Source: Lachnoclostridium sp. UBA1308 | Lineage (GTDB): Bacteria > Bacillota > Clostridia > Lachnospirales > Lachnospiraceae | Reading direction: 5' to 3' | DNA length: 64,000 nt | Assembly (NCBI GenBank): GCA_002307215.1 | Contig: DBTU01000026.1 | Span: forward strand, 5,706-69,705 | Shown: positions 54,048 to 63,969 of the stretch, one piece after another | Layout: every line of letters starts with the position of its first letter | Numbering within the stretch: position 1 is the stretch's first letter | The notes under the pieces: generated by a model | Told to the model about the DNA's origin: nothing | The model's database searches: none | The model's input: only the letters and a program-made list of their open reading frames with translations | Made by a program: the position numbers and the translations under genes

Positions 54048-56420
54048 ATGATTAGGCTGGAGAATGTTTCAAAGTATTATTATTCGGTAAATATGGCAAC
54101 GCAGGCACTCAGAAAAATCAATCTTGAGTTTCAAATCGGTGAATTTGTAACAATTACCGGAGAAAGCGGAAGCGGTAAATCAACGCTGCTCAATATCATT
54201 AGCGGGCTGGATACTTATGATGAAGGAGAACTATACATCAATAGCGATGAGACCTCCATCTATGATGATTCTGATTGGGAAGAATACCGTAAGAACAAGA
54301 TGGGGTTTGTATTCCAAAGTTATAATCTGATTGACCATTATTCTGCTCTGTATAATGTGGAGAGTTCGTTGATTATACAGGGTTATAGTAATAAAGAAGC
54401 GAAGAAGACGGCAAAGCGGCTTTTAAAACGGGTAGGTCTTGGCGATAAGATGAACCAAAAAGCGGAGAATCTATCGAGTGGGCAAAAGCAAAGACTTTCC
54501 ATTGCCAGGGCTTTGGCAAAGAATACGGATATCATCGTTGCCGATGAACCGACCGGGAATCTGGATAGTGAGACCGGAAGGCAGATTATGGAGCTGTTTG
54601 CAGAGCTATCGAAGGACAGACTGATTATCGTGGTAACCCATAACTATGAGGAAGCAGCCCCCTTTGTAACACGTAAAATCAGACTCCACGAGGGTGAAGT
54701 GGTATCAGATGAGCCCGTGAAAGAGGGATACGCTGTCAGCAGAGAAGACTCAGTCAACAAGGAAGTCCCTGTTAGCAGCAAAGACTCAGTCAACAAGGAA
54801 GTCCCTGTTAGCAGCAAAGACTCAGTCAACAAGGAAGTCCCTGTAAGTAGCGAAGACTTTAAGAAGGTAGAACAAGAAATTTGTAACCCGGCGCCGACTG
54901 ATCACGATCAACAGAGGACAGAATCGAACAGGAAGATCGCCTTGAACTTTGCCTGGATGAATATATCCACACAGCCCAAAAGAGCATTGTTTTTCCTCGT
55001 ATTTCTACTGATTACGGCAGCAGTATCGTATATCTTTTTGGGCGAAATTTATAGTAACTGGGATGATACGAATACTAAGAAATACGACAACAGCGCATTC
55101 CTTAACGGTGATAATACAAGAATTGTCGTAAAGAGAGTTGATAGCGGAGATATCACAGTGGAGGATATGGATACCTTTCGTGGCATCAATTATGTCAGTA
55201 TGGCGGATCAATATGGCTTTAGTAGTGATATCAACTATTACATAACCAAGGGATCGGATTACGATTTGACCTATGTAGCGAGTGATAATCAGGAGGAAGC
55301 TAAGCAGTCAGTTGAATTTCTTGATGAAACACATTTTATGAAATCCTCCACCTGTATCAAGGAGGCGGATCTGTCGGCAGGAGTGCTTCCGACAGAGCGT
55401 AATGAGATTGTCCTATATTCAGATAATAAGGAGGATCTCGGTAAAGAGCAGCCATGTTATTTCACCAGCCTAAATATGTGGGGGTATAAGCAATATTATA
55501 CTACGACAGTGAAGGTGGTAGGCTTATTAAAGCAGATATCGGATCAGGTATATTTCTCCGGAGAGCTCTGCAACATGCTTTCTGTCAGCTTATACGGTGA
55601 TCATTATATGTTGAAGCTGAACTGGGATCTGTTTGAGGGGCGCTATAAGGATGAGGTTACGTTTATTCCGGTTATTGGCGAGGGCATCGAATATATAGAG
55701 GGCTCGCCACAGCTGAAGGCTTCCCGTCAACTTATTCTGAGTAAGGGGTCGGCCCAATCTACAGGGGGTGAGCTTGATTACTTCATAGGTGGTGAGGAGG
55801 GTGACAGCCTACCGGATGTGATCATGAATGCTTCTTTACTTGATTATAATGAGTTATCAACGAAATTTGTTGAAATGAATGAAGAGCAATTCTACGAATT
55901 GTTCCCTTGGAAAAGCAGACAGGCATCCCTATATATCAAGGACTATATTGATACAGACTATGTTCTTAAACATTTAAAAGATATGGGATACATTGCAATC
56001 AGTTCCTACCGGATCAGTTCAATAAAATATGATGATGCTTTGGTGGCGATGAGATTAACGATAATCTTAAAAGCACTCTTGGTATTACTGATTACAGGCA
56101 TTTTAGAAATTGTAATTATTCGTTCGATCTTTCAGATTAAGAAGAAAAATTACATGGTACTAAAATCCATGGGTATGAATCCGAAGACCATCACTTTGAT
56201 GAATTACTTCGAAATGCTTTTATATACCGGGATAAGTGTTATTTTGGTTCCGTTGGCAGCAGGCATCCTCAGCTTATTCGGATTTGTCTATCTTAAGAAC
56301 ATGGTCAAATATTATAATATATTCACTTTTACCTTTTATGCTGTCATGAACCTATTGATAATCACAGTTGTTGTTTGGTCGTTTGGAAGATATATGAAAC
56401 GCAAACAGAAATGGAGCTGA
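54048..56420 (+). CDS. Fused ABC ATPase-FtsX-type permease, A1
   Basis: A 790-residue single-chain half-transporter. The N-terminal ATPase (1-225) has Walker A GESGSGKST, the signature LSSGQKQRLSIARA, Walker B DIIVADEPTGNLDS and the switch VVTHN. A variable linker (230-300) contains a 12-residue tandem repeat. TM1 near 310-332 (RALFFLVFLLITAAVSYIFLG) is followed by an extracellular domain of ~330 residues and three C-terminal helices (FtsX/MacB-type, ILKALLVLLITGILEIVIIRS). ATG follows GGGGGTTCTGA. It is the partner of B1, one base downstream. MacB-like folds export peptides or act mechanically; no periplasmic adaptor is expected in a Firmicute. It is closely related to A2 at 59067. Confidence 0.85.
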   Translation: MIRLENVSKYYYSVNMATQALRKINLEFQIGEFVTITGESGSGKSTLLNIISGLDTYDEGELYINSDETSIYDDSDWEEYRKNKMGFVFQSYNLIDHYSALYNVESSLIIQGYSNKEAKKTAKRLLKRVGLGDKMNQKAENLSSGQKQRLSIARALAKNTDIIVADEPTGNLDSETGRQIMELFAELSKDRLIIVVTHNYEEAAPFVTRKIRLHEGEVVSDEPVKEGYAVSREDSVNKEVPVSSKDSVNKEVPVSSKDSVNKEVPVSSEDFKKVEQEICNPAPTDHDQQRTESNRKIALNFAWMNISTQPKRALFFLVFLLITAAVSYIFLGEIYSNWDDTNTKKYDNSAFLNGDNTRIVVKRVDSGDITVEDMDTFRGINYVSMADQYGFSSDINYYITKGSDYDLTYVASDNQEEAKQSVEFLDETHFMKSSTCIKEADLSAGVLPTERNEIVLYSDNKEDLGKEQPCYFTSLNMWGYKQYYTTTVKVVGLLKQISDQVYFSGELCNMLSVSLYGDHYMLKLNWDLFEGRYKDEVTFIPVIGEGIEYIEGSPQLKASRQLILSKGSAQSTGGELDYFIGGEEGDSLPDVIMNASLLDYNELSTKFVEMNEEQFYELFPWKSRQASLYIKDYIDTDYVLKHLKDMGYIAISSYRISSIKYDDALVAMRLTIILKALLVLLITGILEIVIIRSIFQIKKKNYMVLKSMGMNPKTITLMNYFEMLLYTGISVILVPLAAGILSLFGFVYLKNMVKYYNIFTFTFYAVMNLLIITVVVWSFGRYMKRKQKWS
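54747..54854 (+). repeat. 36-bp in-frame tandem repeat, three copies
   Basis: Three head-to-tail units begin gactcagtcaacaaggaagt; the first two are identical, the third differs near its end. Each encodes DSVNKEVPVSSK/E. They lie in the linker between ATPase and TM1 of A1 and are absent from the paralogue A2. Confidence 0.92.
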
Positions 56421-56421
56421 C

Positions 56422-58890
56422 ATGATAAAAATAAGTGGATTAAATAAATATTATAATAAGGGAAAATCAAACGAACTTCATGTAATTGATGAAACAAGTC
56501 TGGAATTAGATGATACCGGATTGGTATGTATCCTGGGGGAAAGCGGATCAGGGAAGACAACGCTGCTTAATACGGTCGGGGGGCTCGATACTTTTTATAG
56601 CGGCAATCTTACCATAGGTGATGTCACGCTAAGAAAATATTCTTCTAAAGTGATGGAAAAGCTTCGTAATACCAAATTTGGGTACATTTTTCAGGAGCAA
56701 TATCTATTGCAGGATCAGACCGTAGCCTATAATATTCGCCTTGCCCTAAGTATGTTTAAGCTTAAGGAAGAAGAGAAGGAAGCAAGGGTGGATTATGTCC
56801 TGCAGGCAGTAGAAATGAGGAAATATAAGAAGCGCCTGGTATCCCAGCTTTCCGGCGGGCAGCAGCAAAGAATTGCTATCGCGAGAGCACTTGTGAAAAC
56901 TCCTGATATTATATTTGCCGATGAACCCACCGGCAATCTGGATGAAGCTAACACCATGCGGATCATGAGCATCATAAAGAAAATATCACAGGATTGCCTT
57001 GTGGTTCTGGTTACCCACGAAAAGAGAATTGCAGAATTCTTTGCCGACCGTATTATCCAAGTGAAAGATGGAAAAGTAATCAAGGATATAGTGCATAAGA
57101 GTGTGAATACATATCAATTTCAGGATGATACCAATCTGTATCTGAAGGAATTTGAGAAAGAAGGCTATGCAGGAGATGCGGTTGAGGTTAATTATTATCA
57201 TCAGGGAAGCAAAAATAAGCTTACGTTGAACGTGGTATACAAAAACGATAAATTCTATATTCAGACCCCAGAGGAGGCGAATGTTGTGTATTTAACCTCC
57301 GGATCGGAGACACAGATCGTAGATGCGGCAAAGCCAATTGTGGATATGGAGCAGATAGAGGATTTCGATTATTCACTTTCACGACTGAAAGCTGATAGAA
57401 AGGCAAAACTTTCCTTCACGGATATTATGAGAATGGCAATGGACAATGTAAGGACGCTTGGAAAGAAGCAGATATTTATGGTAGTGTCATTTCTCATTAC
57501 CTCAGTACTGCTGGTACTTGCTCTAACTGATTATCTTACTACTTCTTCCATCGACAAGAAATCCATCATTACGGAGGATTCCCACTATATCACAGTAAAT
57601 GTTGCCATGAGCAGTGCCTCAAACTATGATGATTATCTGAAAAGTTTTCATAATATTTATGAGAAATTCAGAAGTATGGATATGGGTAAGGACATCTACC
57701 CTTGCCTTAATACACAGCTCACTTTTGCATATCAAGGAATAGAGCAGATACAGTCGCTGCAATACTCCCTTGAGAATTTTTCTTATGTTACGATGGAACA
57801 TTTTAATCAGAAGGATTTGACAGAGGGACGTATGCCGGAGAAAAGTGATGAAATCATCATAGACAAATGGCTGATTGATAAATTTTATCAGTCTGACAGT
57901 ATACTGAAGGAAATGTATCCGGACGCCAAGAATTTCATTAATCTAAAGGTTATGTACAAGGAAGGAGAACAACCGCTGACGATTGTGGGGATCTGCGATC
58001 TTCAGGAGCCGGTCGTATACATCGATAAATATATGGGAATCAGTCTCTACTTGAAAAACAACTCGATTGGATCCTTGCAGCAGCTGCAGGCAGCTTATCC
58101 CGGAAAATATGACGATATTTCGCTTGCTGCCGATGAGGTTATGGTTTTGCAGTCCGAATTTGACAGCATAGGAAATGTCTCGAGCTCGGTGTTTCTTAGT
58201 CCGGAGGATAACAATTATTATTATATTGCACCCAACGGTATTTGGTACCTCGTTGTCGGAACCTATCCGACAGAATTTGGTGTCGACTCCATCATAGGAG
58301 ATAAGTATTACGATAATTATATCGATAATATAGTGTTGCCGGATCAAACTTTCAAAATATATGCACAAGAAAGCGATTATCAGAAAATACTGGACTATTT
58401 CAATGGTAAACTTGATGGTCCGGATACGACCTATATCAAAATAAAAGCAAGGGACATTTACCAAGATGAACTTACGCAATATTACGAAGCAAAAGCTTAT
58501 TATATGAATGCCCGTATGATCGTGACAATAACAATATTCGCCGTATCTATGCTAATGCTGTTCTTTACCATGAAGTCCAATGCTTTCAAACGAATGCAAG
58601 AAGTTTCGGTATATCGGTTGATGGGAATAACAAGAAGGAGCATATTGATGTCCTTTATTCTCGAAATATTTATCCTTACAAGCTGTACGGTATTACCGGT
58701 GATATGCATTTTGAGTAGTATTATTAAATTTATTGCGGGAATACCTTCTCTGCAACTAAGTATAGCATATCCTTGGTCTGCTGCGATACTGCTGATAGCA
58801 TTCCTATATGTTGTTAATATTCTGGTGGGAATCCTGCCGGTGTACGGTTTAGTCAATCTTCCGCCTGCAAAAATGACACAGCAATTATAA
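56422..58890 (+). CDS. Fused ABC ATPase-FtsX-type permease, B1
   Basis: An 822-residue protein: ATPase at 1-225 with Walker A GESGSGKTT, the canonical signature LSGGQQQRIAIARA, Walker B DIIFADEPTGNLDE and switch LVTHEK; a ~120-residue linker domain (YHQGSKNKLTLNVVYKN); TM1 near 350-370; an extracellular domain of ~320 residues; then three helices, the first reading RMIVTITIFAVSMLMLFFTM, and MQEVSVYRLMGI after it. The start lies one base after the A1 stop, so A1 and B1 are likely coupled and form a heterodimer. Confidence 0.85.
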   Translation: MIKISGLNKYYNKGKSNELHVIDETSLELDDTGLVCILGESGSGKTTLLNTVGGLDTFYSGNLTIGDVTLRKYSSKVMEKLRNTKFGYIFQEQYLLQDQTVAYNIRLALSMFKLKEEEKEARVDYVLQAVEMRKYKKRLVSQLSGGQQQRIAIARALVKTPDIIFADEPTGNLDEANTMRIMSIIKKISQDCLVVLVTHEKRIAEFFADRIIQVKDGKVIKDIVHKSVNTYQFQDDTNLYLKEFEKEGYAGDAVEVNYYHQGSKNKLTLNVVYKNDKFYIQTPEEANVVYLTSGSETQIVDAAKPIVDMEQIEDFDYSLSRLKADRKAKLSFTDIMRMAMDNVRTLGKKQIFMVVSFLITSVLLVLALTDYLTTSSIDKKSIITEDSHYITVNVAMSSASNYDDYLKSFHNIYEKFRSMDMGKDIYPCLNTQLTFAYQGIEQIQSLQYSLENFSYVTMEHFNQKDLTEGRMPEKSDEIIIDKWLIDKFYQSDSILKEMYPDAKNFINLKVMYKEGEQPLTIVGICDLQEPVVYIDKYMGISLYLKNNSIGSLQQLQAAYPGKYDDISLAADEVMVLQSEFDSIGNVSSSVFLSPEDNNYYYIAPNGIWYLVVGTYPTEFGVDSIIGDKYYDNYIDNIVLPDQTFKIYAQESDYQKILDYFNGKLDGPDTTYIKIKARDIYQDELTQYYEAKAYYMNARMIVTITIFAVSMLMLFFTMKSNAFKRMQEVSVYRLMGITRRSILMSFILEIFILTSCTVLPVICILSSIIKFIAGIPSLQLSIAYPWSAAILLIAFLYVVNILVGILPVYGLVNLPPAKMTQQL

Positions 58891-59066
58891 AAATAATAAT
58901 AAAAAATAGTTAACTAAACAGTAAACAAAATAGTGCAAAGCACAGAAAAGCAAGCTTTACAGCAAAAATGTAAAATAAACCCATGCCATTTTTGCATTTT
59001 ATTGGGTTGAAATATCGGATGTTCTATGGAATAATGTACCTTAGCGAAAGGTTTCAGGTGAAGAAC

Positions 59067-61340
59067 ATGATAAAACTCGAGAATATATCAAAATACTATT
59101 ATTCGGCGAACGCTGTCGTGCCGGCATTAAGAAAGATCAGACTTGAATTTCAAAAGGGTGAATTTGTTGCCATTACCGGAGAAAGCGGTAGCGGCAAATC
59201 AACCCTTCTTAATATTATTAGCGGGCTGGATACCTATGACGAAGGTGAACTTTACATACTTGGGGAGGCAACCTCTCATTTCGATGATGATAATTGGGAA
59301 GAGTATCGAAAGAATAAGATAGGCTTTGTATTTCAGAACTATAACCTGATTGAAAACTATTCGGCTCTATATAATGTGGAGAGTGTACTTCTAATCCAAG
59401 GCTATGAATATGCACAAGCACGCAAGATGGCTAAGGAACTGCTGGGGAAGGTTGGTTTAAAGGGACAGGCGAATCAACGAACCTCTAAGTTATCCAGTGG
59501 ACAGAAACAGAGATTATCCATTGCGCGGGCATTGGCAAAGAATACGGATATTATCGTGGCAGACGAGCCGACCGGTAACCTCGATTCTGAGAACGGACAT
59601 CAGATAATGGAACTGTTTGGGAAGCTGTCTAAGGATAAGCTCATTATTGTTGTTACCCATAATTATGAAGAGACTGCACCGTATGTGACAAGAAAGATTC
59701 GTCTGCATGACGGTGAGATTGTATCGGATACCCAGGTGAACGATTCTTTGTGTCAACCGGTGGAGGAAGAGGTGAACCGGACGAAGGAGGCCCTTCCTGA
59801 TTCTACAGAGGGGAAGGTTGTAAAGGACGGTCGCAGTAGAAAGGCAGACAGTAGAATTGCGTGGAGGTTCACACGCATGAATATAGCAACCCAGCCAAGA
59901 AGAGTTATCTTATTTTTGTGCTTCCTGTTGTTTACAGCAATCGTATCTTATATATTCCTTGGAGAAATTAGTAGTAATATAGATGATACCTTTGTAAAGG
60001 ATTATGATGCAAGGGCTTTTTTAAATGGAGACAATACCAGAATCATCGTTAAGAAAGCGGATGGAAATGCCATAACAAAGGAAGATTTAGGAGCTTTTCA
60101 AAGGATTAAACATGTTGTGATGGCAGATCAGTATGATTATGCAAATGACATCAATTACTATATAAACCTTGGGGTGGATTATGACTATACCTATCAACCC
60201 AAAGAGAGTGTAAACGACGTGGCTCCTGAAAAAATAGCCAACTTTCTTCAGGCTACCAAATTCATGAAGTCTGATACCTGTATCTCAAAAAAGGATTTGA
60301 GCACCGGAAGGCTTCCCAAAGCGCGTAATGAAATAGTGCTCTGGTCTAAAGACGAGAGCGTTCTTGACTCGCATTTACCGTGCTATTTTACAAGCCAGAA
60401 TATGTGGGGCTATGATAATTATTATATGGCCGACTTAACTGTGGTTGGTCTGCTTAAGAATGAAAGTAGCCAGGTATATTTTTCGAGTGAGCTCTGTGAT
60501 ATGCTATCGGCAGCTTTATATGATGACAGCTACAATATCGGTATGAGTATGAATATCCGAACGGGTGAATACGATGTTAATCTTTCCTTTATTCCGGTCA
60601 TAGGTGATAATAAGGAAAATGGAGAACTGAAGGTTTCGTCAGCGCTTGCGGATAACTCAATCTATACGCTACCCGGTGAAGCAAAGATAAATGTTTATCG
60701 TGGCAACAAGGAGGACAGCACAGAAAGCAATGGCGAGGAATACGAGGGGTATGTTCTTTCTGATTACAACCCGTATTCCATTAAATTTATTGAGGTCAGT
60801 AAAGAATTCTTTAATCAATTATGTGACTACCAGAGCAATCAGGCCTCACTATATATGAAGGATTATATCTACACGGATTATGTACTGAGAAAGCTTAAAG
60901 ACATGGGCTATCAGGCAATCAGCCCATACAGAGTATGCTCGGTGGAATATAACCCTTGGAAGGTTGATATGCGTAATGCAACACTGGTGAGGTCATTGCT
61001 TGTGCTACTTATTATCTGTCTGCTGGAGATCATGATTATTGGGTCATTTCTTAGGATTAAACATAAGAATTATCTGGTACTGGCTTCGATGGGAATGAAT
61101 CATAAGACGATTCAATGGATGAATTACCTTGAACTATTGGTATATACGGCAATTGCTTTATTAATTACGGTTGCCTGTGCCGACGGAATGAACCTTTTTG
61201 GATTCAGGTATCTACGAAACATGATGAAGTACTACAATCTTCTGTCCTATGCAGTCTTTGTCGCATTTAATCTGTTCATGATAACGGCTACGGTATGGTT
61301 CTTTAACAGATATTTGAAACGCAAACAGAAGTGGAGCTAA
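59067..61340 (+). CDS. Fused ABC ATPase-FtsX-type permease, A2
   Basis: A 757-residue paralogue of A1, closest in the ATPase (GESGSGKST, LSSGQKQRLSIARA, VADEPTGNLDS) and more divergent in the ~320-residue extracellular domain. The linker lacks the 36-bp repeats. The start is ATG 59067 (MIKLENIS), aligned with A1 and preceded by CAGGTGAAGAAC; the upstream frame to 58983 is not needed. The 176-base gap to B1 is AT-rich with no clear terminator, so the second pair may be co-transcribed with the first. Confidence 0.85.
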   Translation: MIKLENISKYYYSANAVVPALRKIRLEFQKGEFVAITGESGSGKSTLLNIISGLDTYDEGELYILGEATSHFDDDNWEEYRKNKIGFVFQNYNLIENYSALYNVESVLLIQGYEYAQARKMAKELLGKVGLKGQANQRTSKLSSGQKQRLSIARALAKNTDIIVADEPTGNLDSENGHQIMELFGKLSKDKLIIVVTHNYEETAPYVTRKIRLHDGEIVSDTQVNDSLCQPVEEEVNRTKEALPDSTEGKVVKDGRSRKADSRIAWRFTRMNIATQPRRVILFLCFLLFTAIVSYIFLGEISSNIDDTFVKDYDARAFLNGDNTRIIVKKADGNAITKEDLGAFQRIKHVVMADQYDYANDINYYINLGVDYDYTYQPKESVNDVAPEKIANFLQATKFMKSDTCISKKDLSTGRLPKARNEIVLWSKDESVLDSHLPCYFTSQNMWGYDNYYMADLTVVGLLKNESSQVYFSSELCDMLSAALYDDSYNIGMSMNIRTGEYDVNLSFIPVIGDNKENGELKVSSALADNSIYTLPGEAKINVYRGNKEDSTESNGEEYEGYVLSDYNPYSIKFIEVSKEFFNQLCDYQSNQASLYMKDYIYTDYVLRKLKDMGYQAISPYRVCSVEYNPWKVDMRNATLVRSLLVLLIICLLEIMIIGSFLRIKHKNYLVLASMGMNHKTIQWMNYLELLVYTAIALLITVACADGMNLFGFRYLRNMMKYYNLLSYAVFVAFNLFMITATVWFFNRYLKRKQKWS

Positions 61341-61392
61341 GGTCCGGTAATCACAAAGGGGTCCGGTCAACAGGCACGGGGATGAGGTAACG

Positions 61393-63828
61393 ATGATAAA
61401 GATTAATAAACTGGATAAGTACTATAATAAAGGCAAAACAAATGAGATTCATGTGATAGATAAAACGACCCTGGAGTTTGGTAATACAGGACTGGTATGC
61501 ATTCTTGGCGAGAGCGGTTCCGGAAAGACGACGCTTTTGAACGCCTTAGGTGGGCTGGATACCTATCAAGGCGGTAGAATAACCATTGATGATATAACCG
61601 TAAATAAATACAGCATGGCTGAGATTGAGAAGCTGCGTAACGAAAAGTTTGGGTATATATTTCAGGATCAGTTCCTGTTGCAGGAGGATACGGTTGCTTA
61701 TAATATTCGCTTAGCACTTAATATGTTTGATATAAGTGATGAAGAGAAGGATAGCAGAATTGACTATGTCCTTCAGGCTGTGGATATGAAGAAATATAAG
61801 AAACGTACGGTATCCCAACTTTCGGGAGGGCAAAAGCAAAGGGTTGCAATTGCACGAGCACTTGTTAAATCACCGGATATCATTTTTGCTGATGAGCCGA
61901 CCGGTAATCTGGATGAAGCTAATACGATGCGCATTATGAGTATCATTAAGAAAATCTCCGGGGATTGTCTGGTCGTTTTAGTTACTCATGAAAAACATAT
62001 TGCTGAGCTCTTCGCAGACCGGATCATCTATATCAGTGACGGAAAGGTCGTTAAAGATTCCATCCACCAAAGCAAAAAAACCTACCTTTACAGTGATGAT
62101 ACCAATCTGTATCTAAAGGAATATGAGAAGGAAACCTTCCATAATCGCAATATCAATATGAATGTCTATCAAAACGATTCGAGTAACGGGATAATGCTGA
62201 ATATGGTTTATACGGGAGGAAAGCTGTATATTCAGACTCCCGGCGAGGCCGATGTAATATTTCTGACCTCAGGGGATGAGATGCAGATGATAGATGATTA
62301 CAGACCGGAGTTTAGTCTGGATCAGATTGATGATTTTGAGTATTCGTTGGAACAGCTGCATAAAGGTAAGAGATCTGAATTATCCTTTGGAGAGCTCCTG
62401 AAACTTGCAAATGTTAATGTAAGAAAGTTGGGAAAAAGGCAGATATTTCTGATTCTGTCCCTCCTCATTACTTCTTTTTTACTCGTGATTGCAGTAACTG
62501 ATTATATGACTGTATCAGCGATAGACAAGGTTGATTTCATTACGGAGGATTCTCATTATATTGATGTGATGGGAAAGCGTAATTCCTCTGCAAGCAACGA
62601 TCATTACTACGCAAGCTTCGATGAGATATATACGAGCTTCGTACAAAGTAACAATGAGGAAGATATCTACATTAATCTGGATGCAAACCTATCCTTTACC
62701 TATGACGGTTATGGACAGACAAAGCAGCTAAGTTATTCCCTGTCAGATTTTTCATTTGTGACGTTGGAGCACTTTGATGAAAAATATTTGATCTACGGAC
62801 GGATGCCTGAGAAAAGAAATGAAATTATTGTTGACCGTTGGCTGCTGGACAAATTTCTTGGATCAGACAGTGTTTTTAAGACCTTGATGCCGGATTTGAA
62901 CAGCTTCCTTAATCTTGTGGTGAAATCAGATGTATCCGGACAGAAGCTGACGATCGTGGGGATCAGTGATCGAAAGGAGCCTACCGTATTTATCGACAAA
63001 TATACCGGAATCAGTACAGCAACCTGGGCGGATAAGATTGCCTCCCTGCAGCAGCTGACCAAAGAATATCCGGGAGAATATGATGCGGTAAATCTTTCTG
63101 CGGATGAGGCACTGGTTTCAACCTCGGTATATGACCGGATGAAAGCAGAAGGCGAGCTTGCATTTACCGCGAAGGGCGATAATAAGTTCAAGGTGGTAGG
63201 AACATTTCCGGATGAATTCGGAGTGTCCTATGTAATAGATGACCGATATTACAAGGATATCGTGAATATGTATATCTGCAACAGCAGAAGATTCATGATC
63301 TATACCGATAATAAAGATGAAATCAAGAATTACTTTAATAAAAATCAAGGTGGCTATAACACCAGTTTTGTTAAGTTTATTGCATCGGATATCTATGGAA
63401 AGCAGATGGATAAATTCCTCAAAGACAGGTCTGTGACGATGAATACACGCTTAATCGTAACAATAACGATTTTTGCAATCTCACTGATTATGCTTTATTT
63501 CACGATGAAGTCGAATGCAATGAGGATAACGCAGGAACTGAGTGTATATCGTCTGGTGGGAATATCTAAGAAAAGCATACTACTTGCCTTTGTACTGGAG
63601 ATCATGATAATCACCGGCTATACGGTGCTGCCGGTCGTACTTGTCGTCAGCACAGCCATCAAATTCATTGCAGCTACGCCCTCCCTGCAGTCGGGCATCG
63701 TATACCCCTGGTATGCGGTGGGACTGTTGCTGGTGTTTCTGTATGTGGTAAATATTGCGGTAGGTATCATACCGGTTTATTATATTATACGCCGCCCTCC
63801 GGCACAAATAGCGGAGAGGAACGCATAG
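61393..63828 (+). CDS. Fused ABC ATPase-FtsX-type permease, B2
   Basis: An 811-residue paralogue of B1 with the same order: Walker A GESGSGKTT, signature LSGGQKQRVAIARA, Walker B DIIFADEPTGNLDE, TM1 near 347-369 (FLILSLLITSFLLVIAVTDY), a large extracellular domain, and three C-terminal helices (RLIVTITIFAISLIMLYFTM). ATG follows GGGGATGAGGTAACG. It completes the tandem duplication A1-B1-A2-B2. The 172 bases after it hold only the hairpin at the window end. Confidence 0.85.
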   Translation: MIKINKLDKYYNKGKTNEIHVIDKTTLEFGNTGLVCILGESGSGKTTLLNALGGLDTYQGGRITIDDITVNKYSMAEIEKLRNEKFGYIFQDQFLLQEDTVAYNIRLALNMFDISDEEKDSRIDYVLQAVDMKKYKKRTVSQLSGGQKQRVAIARALVKSPDIIFADEPTGNLDEANTMRIMSIIKKISGDCLVVLVTHEKHIAELFADRIIYISDGKVVKDSIHQSKKTYLYSDDTNLYLKEYEKETFHNRNINMNVYQNDSSNGIMLNMVYTGGKLYIQTPGEADVIFLTSGDEMQMIDDYRPEFSLDQIDDFEYSLEQLHKGKRSELSFGELLKLANVNVRKLGKRQIFLILSLLITSFLLVIAVTDYMTVSAIDKVDFITEDSHYIDVMGKRNSSASNDHYYASFDEIYTSFVQSNNEEDIYINLDANLSFTYDGYGQTKQLSYSLSDFSFVTLEHFDEKYLIYGRMPEKRNEIIVDRWLLDKFLGSDSVFKTLMPDLNSFLNLVVKSDVSGQKLTIVGISDRKEPTVFIDKYTGISTATWADKIASLQQLTKEYPGEYDAVNLSADEALVSTSVYDRMKAEGELAFTAKGDNKFKVVGTFPDEFGVSYVIDDRYYKDIVNMYICNSRRFMIYTDNKDEIKNYFNKNQGGYNTSFVKFIASDIYGKQMDKFLKDRSVTMNTRLIVTITIFAISLIMLYFTMKSNAMRITQELSVYRLVGISKKSILLAFVLEIMIITGYTVLPVVLVVSTAIKFIAATPSLQSGIVYPWYAVGLLLVFLYVVNIAVGIIPVYYIIRRPPAQIAERNA

Positions 63829-63969
63829 AAAATCAACAGAGGAATGGATAGAAAAACTACAAAAGACATAATCGCTGATCATTTATCTGTTGCTTTACAT
63901 TAAACCGATAGCAGTGCTGGTTTTTTGGACGGCGAAGATAATTCGAGAAGGAAAAAAAGTTAGTATTCC

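Noticed and set aside
54747..54854. Possible CRISPR array
   Set aside because: The repeats are directly adjacent without spacers, in frame, and encode protein.
57943..58479. 178-codon minus-strand frame inside B1
   Set aside because: Antisense shadow of a well-supported ABC gene, with Ile-rich composition produced by the opposite strand.
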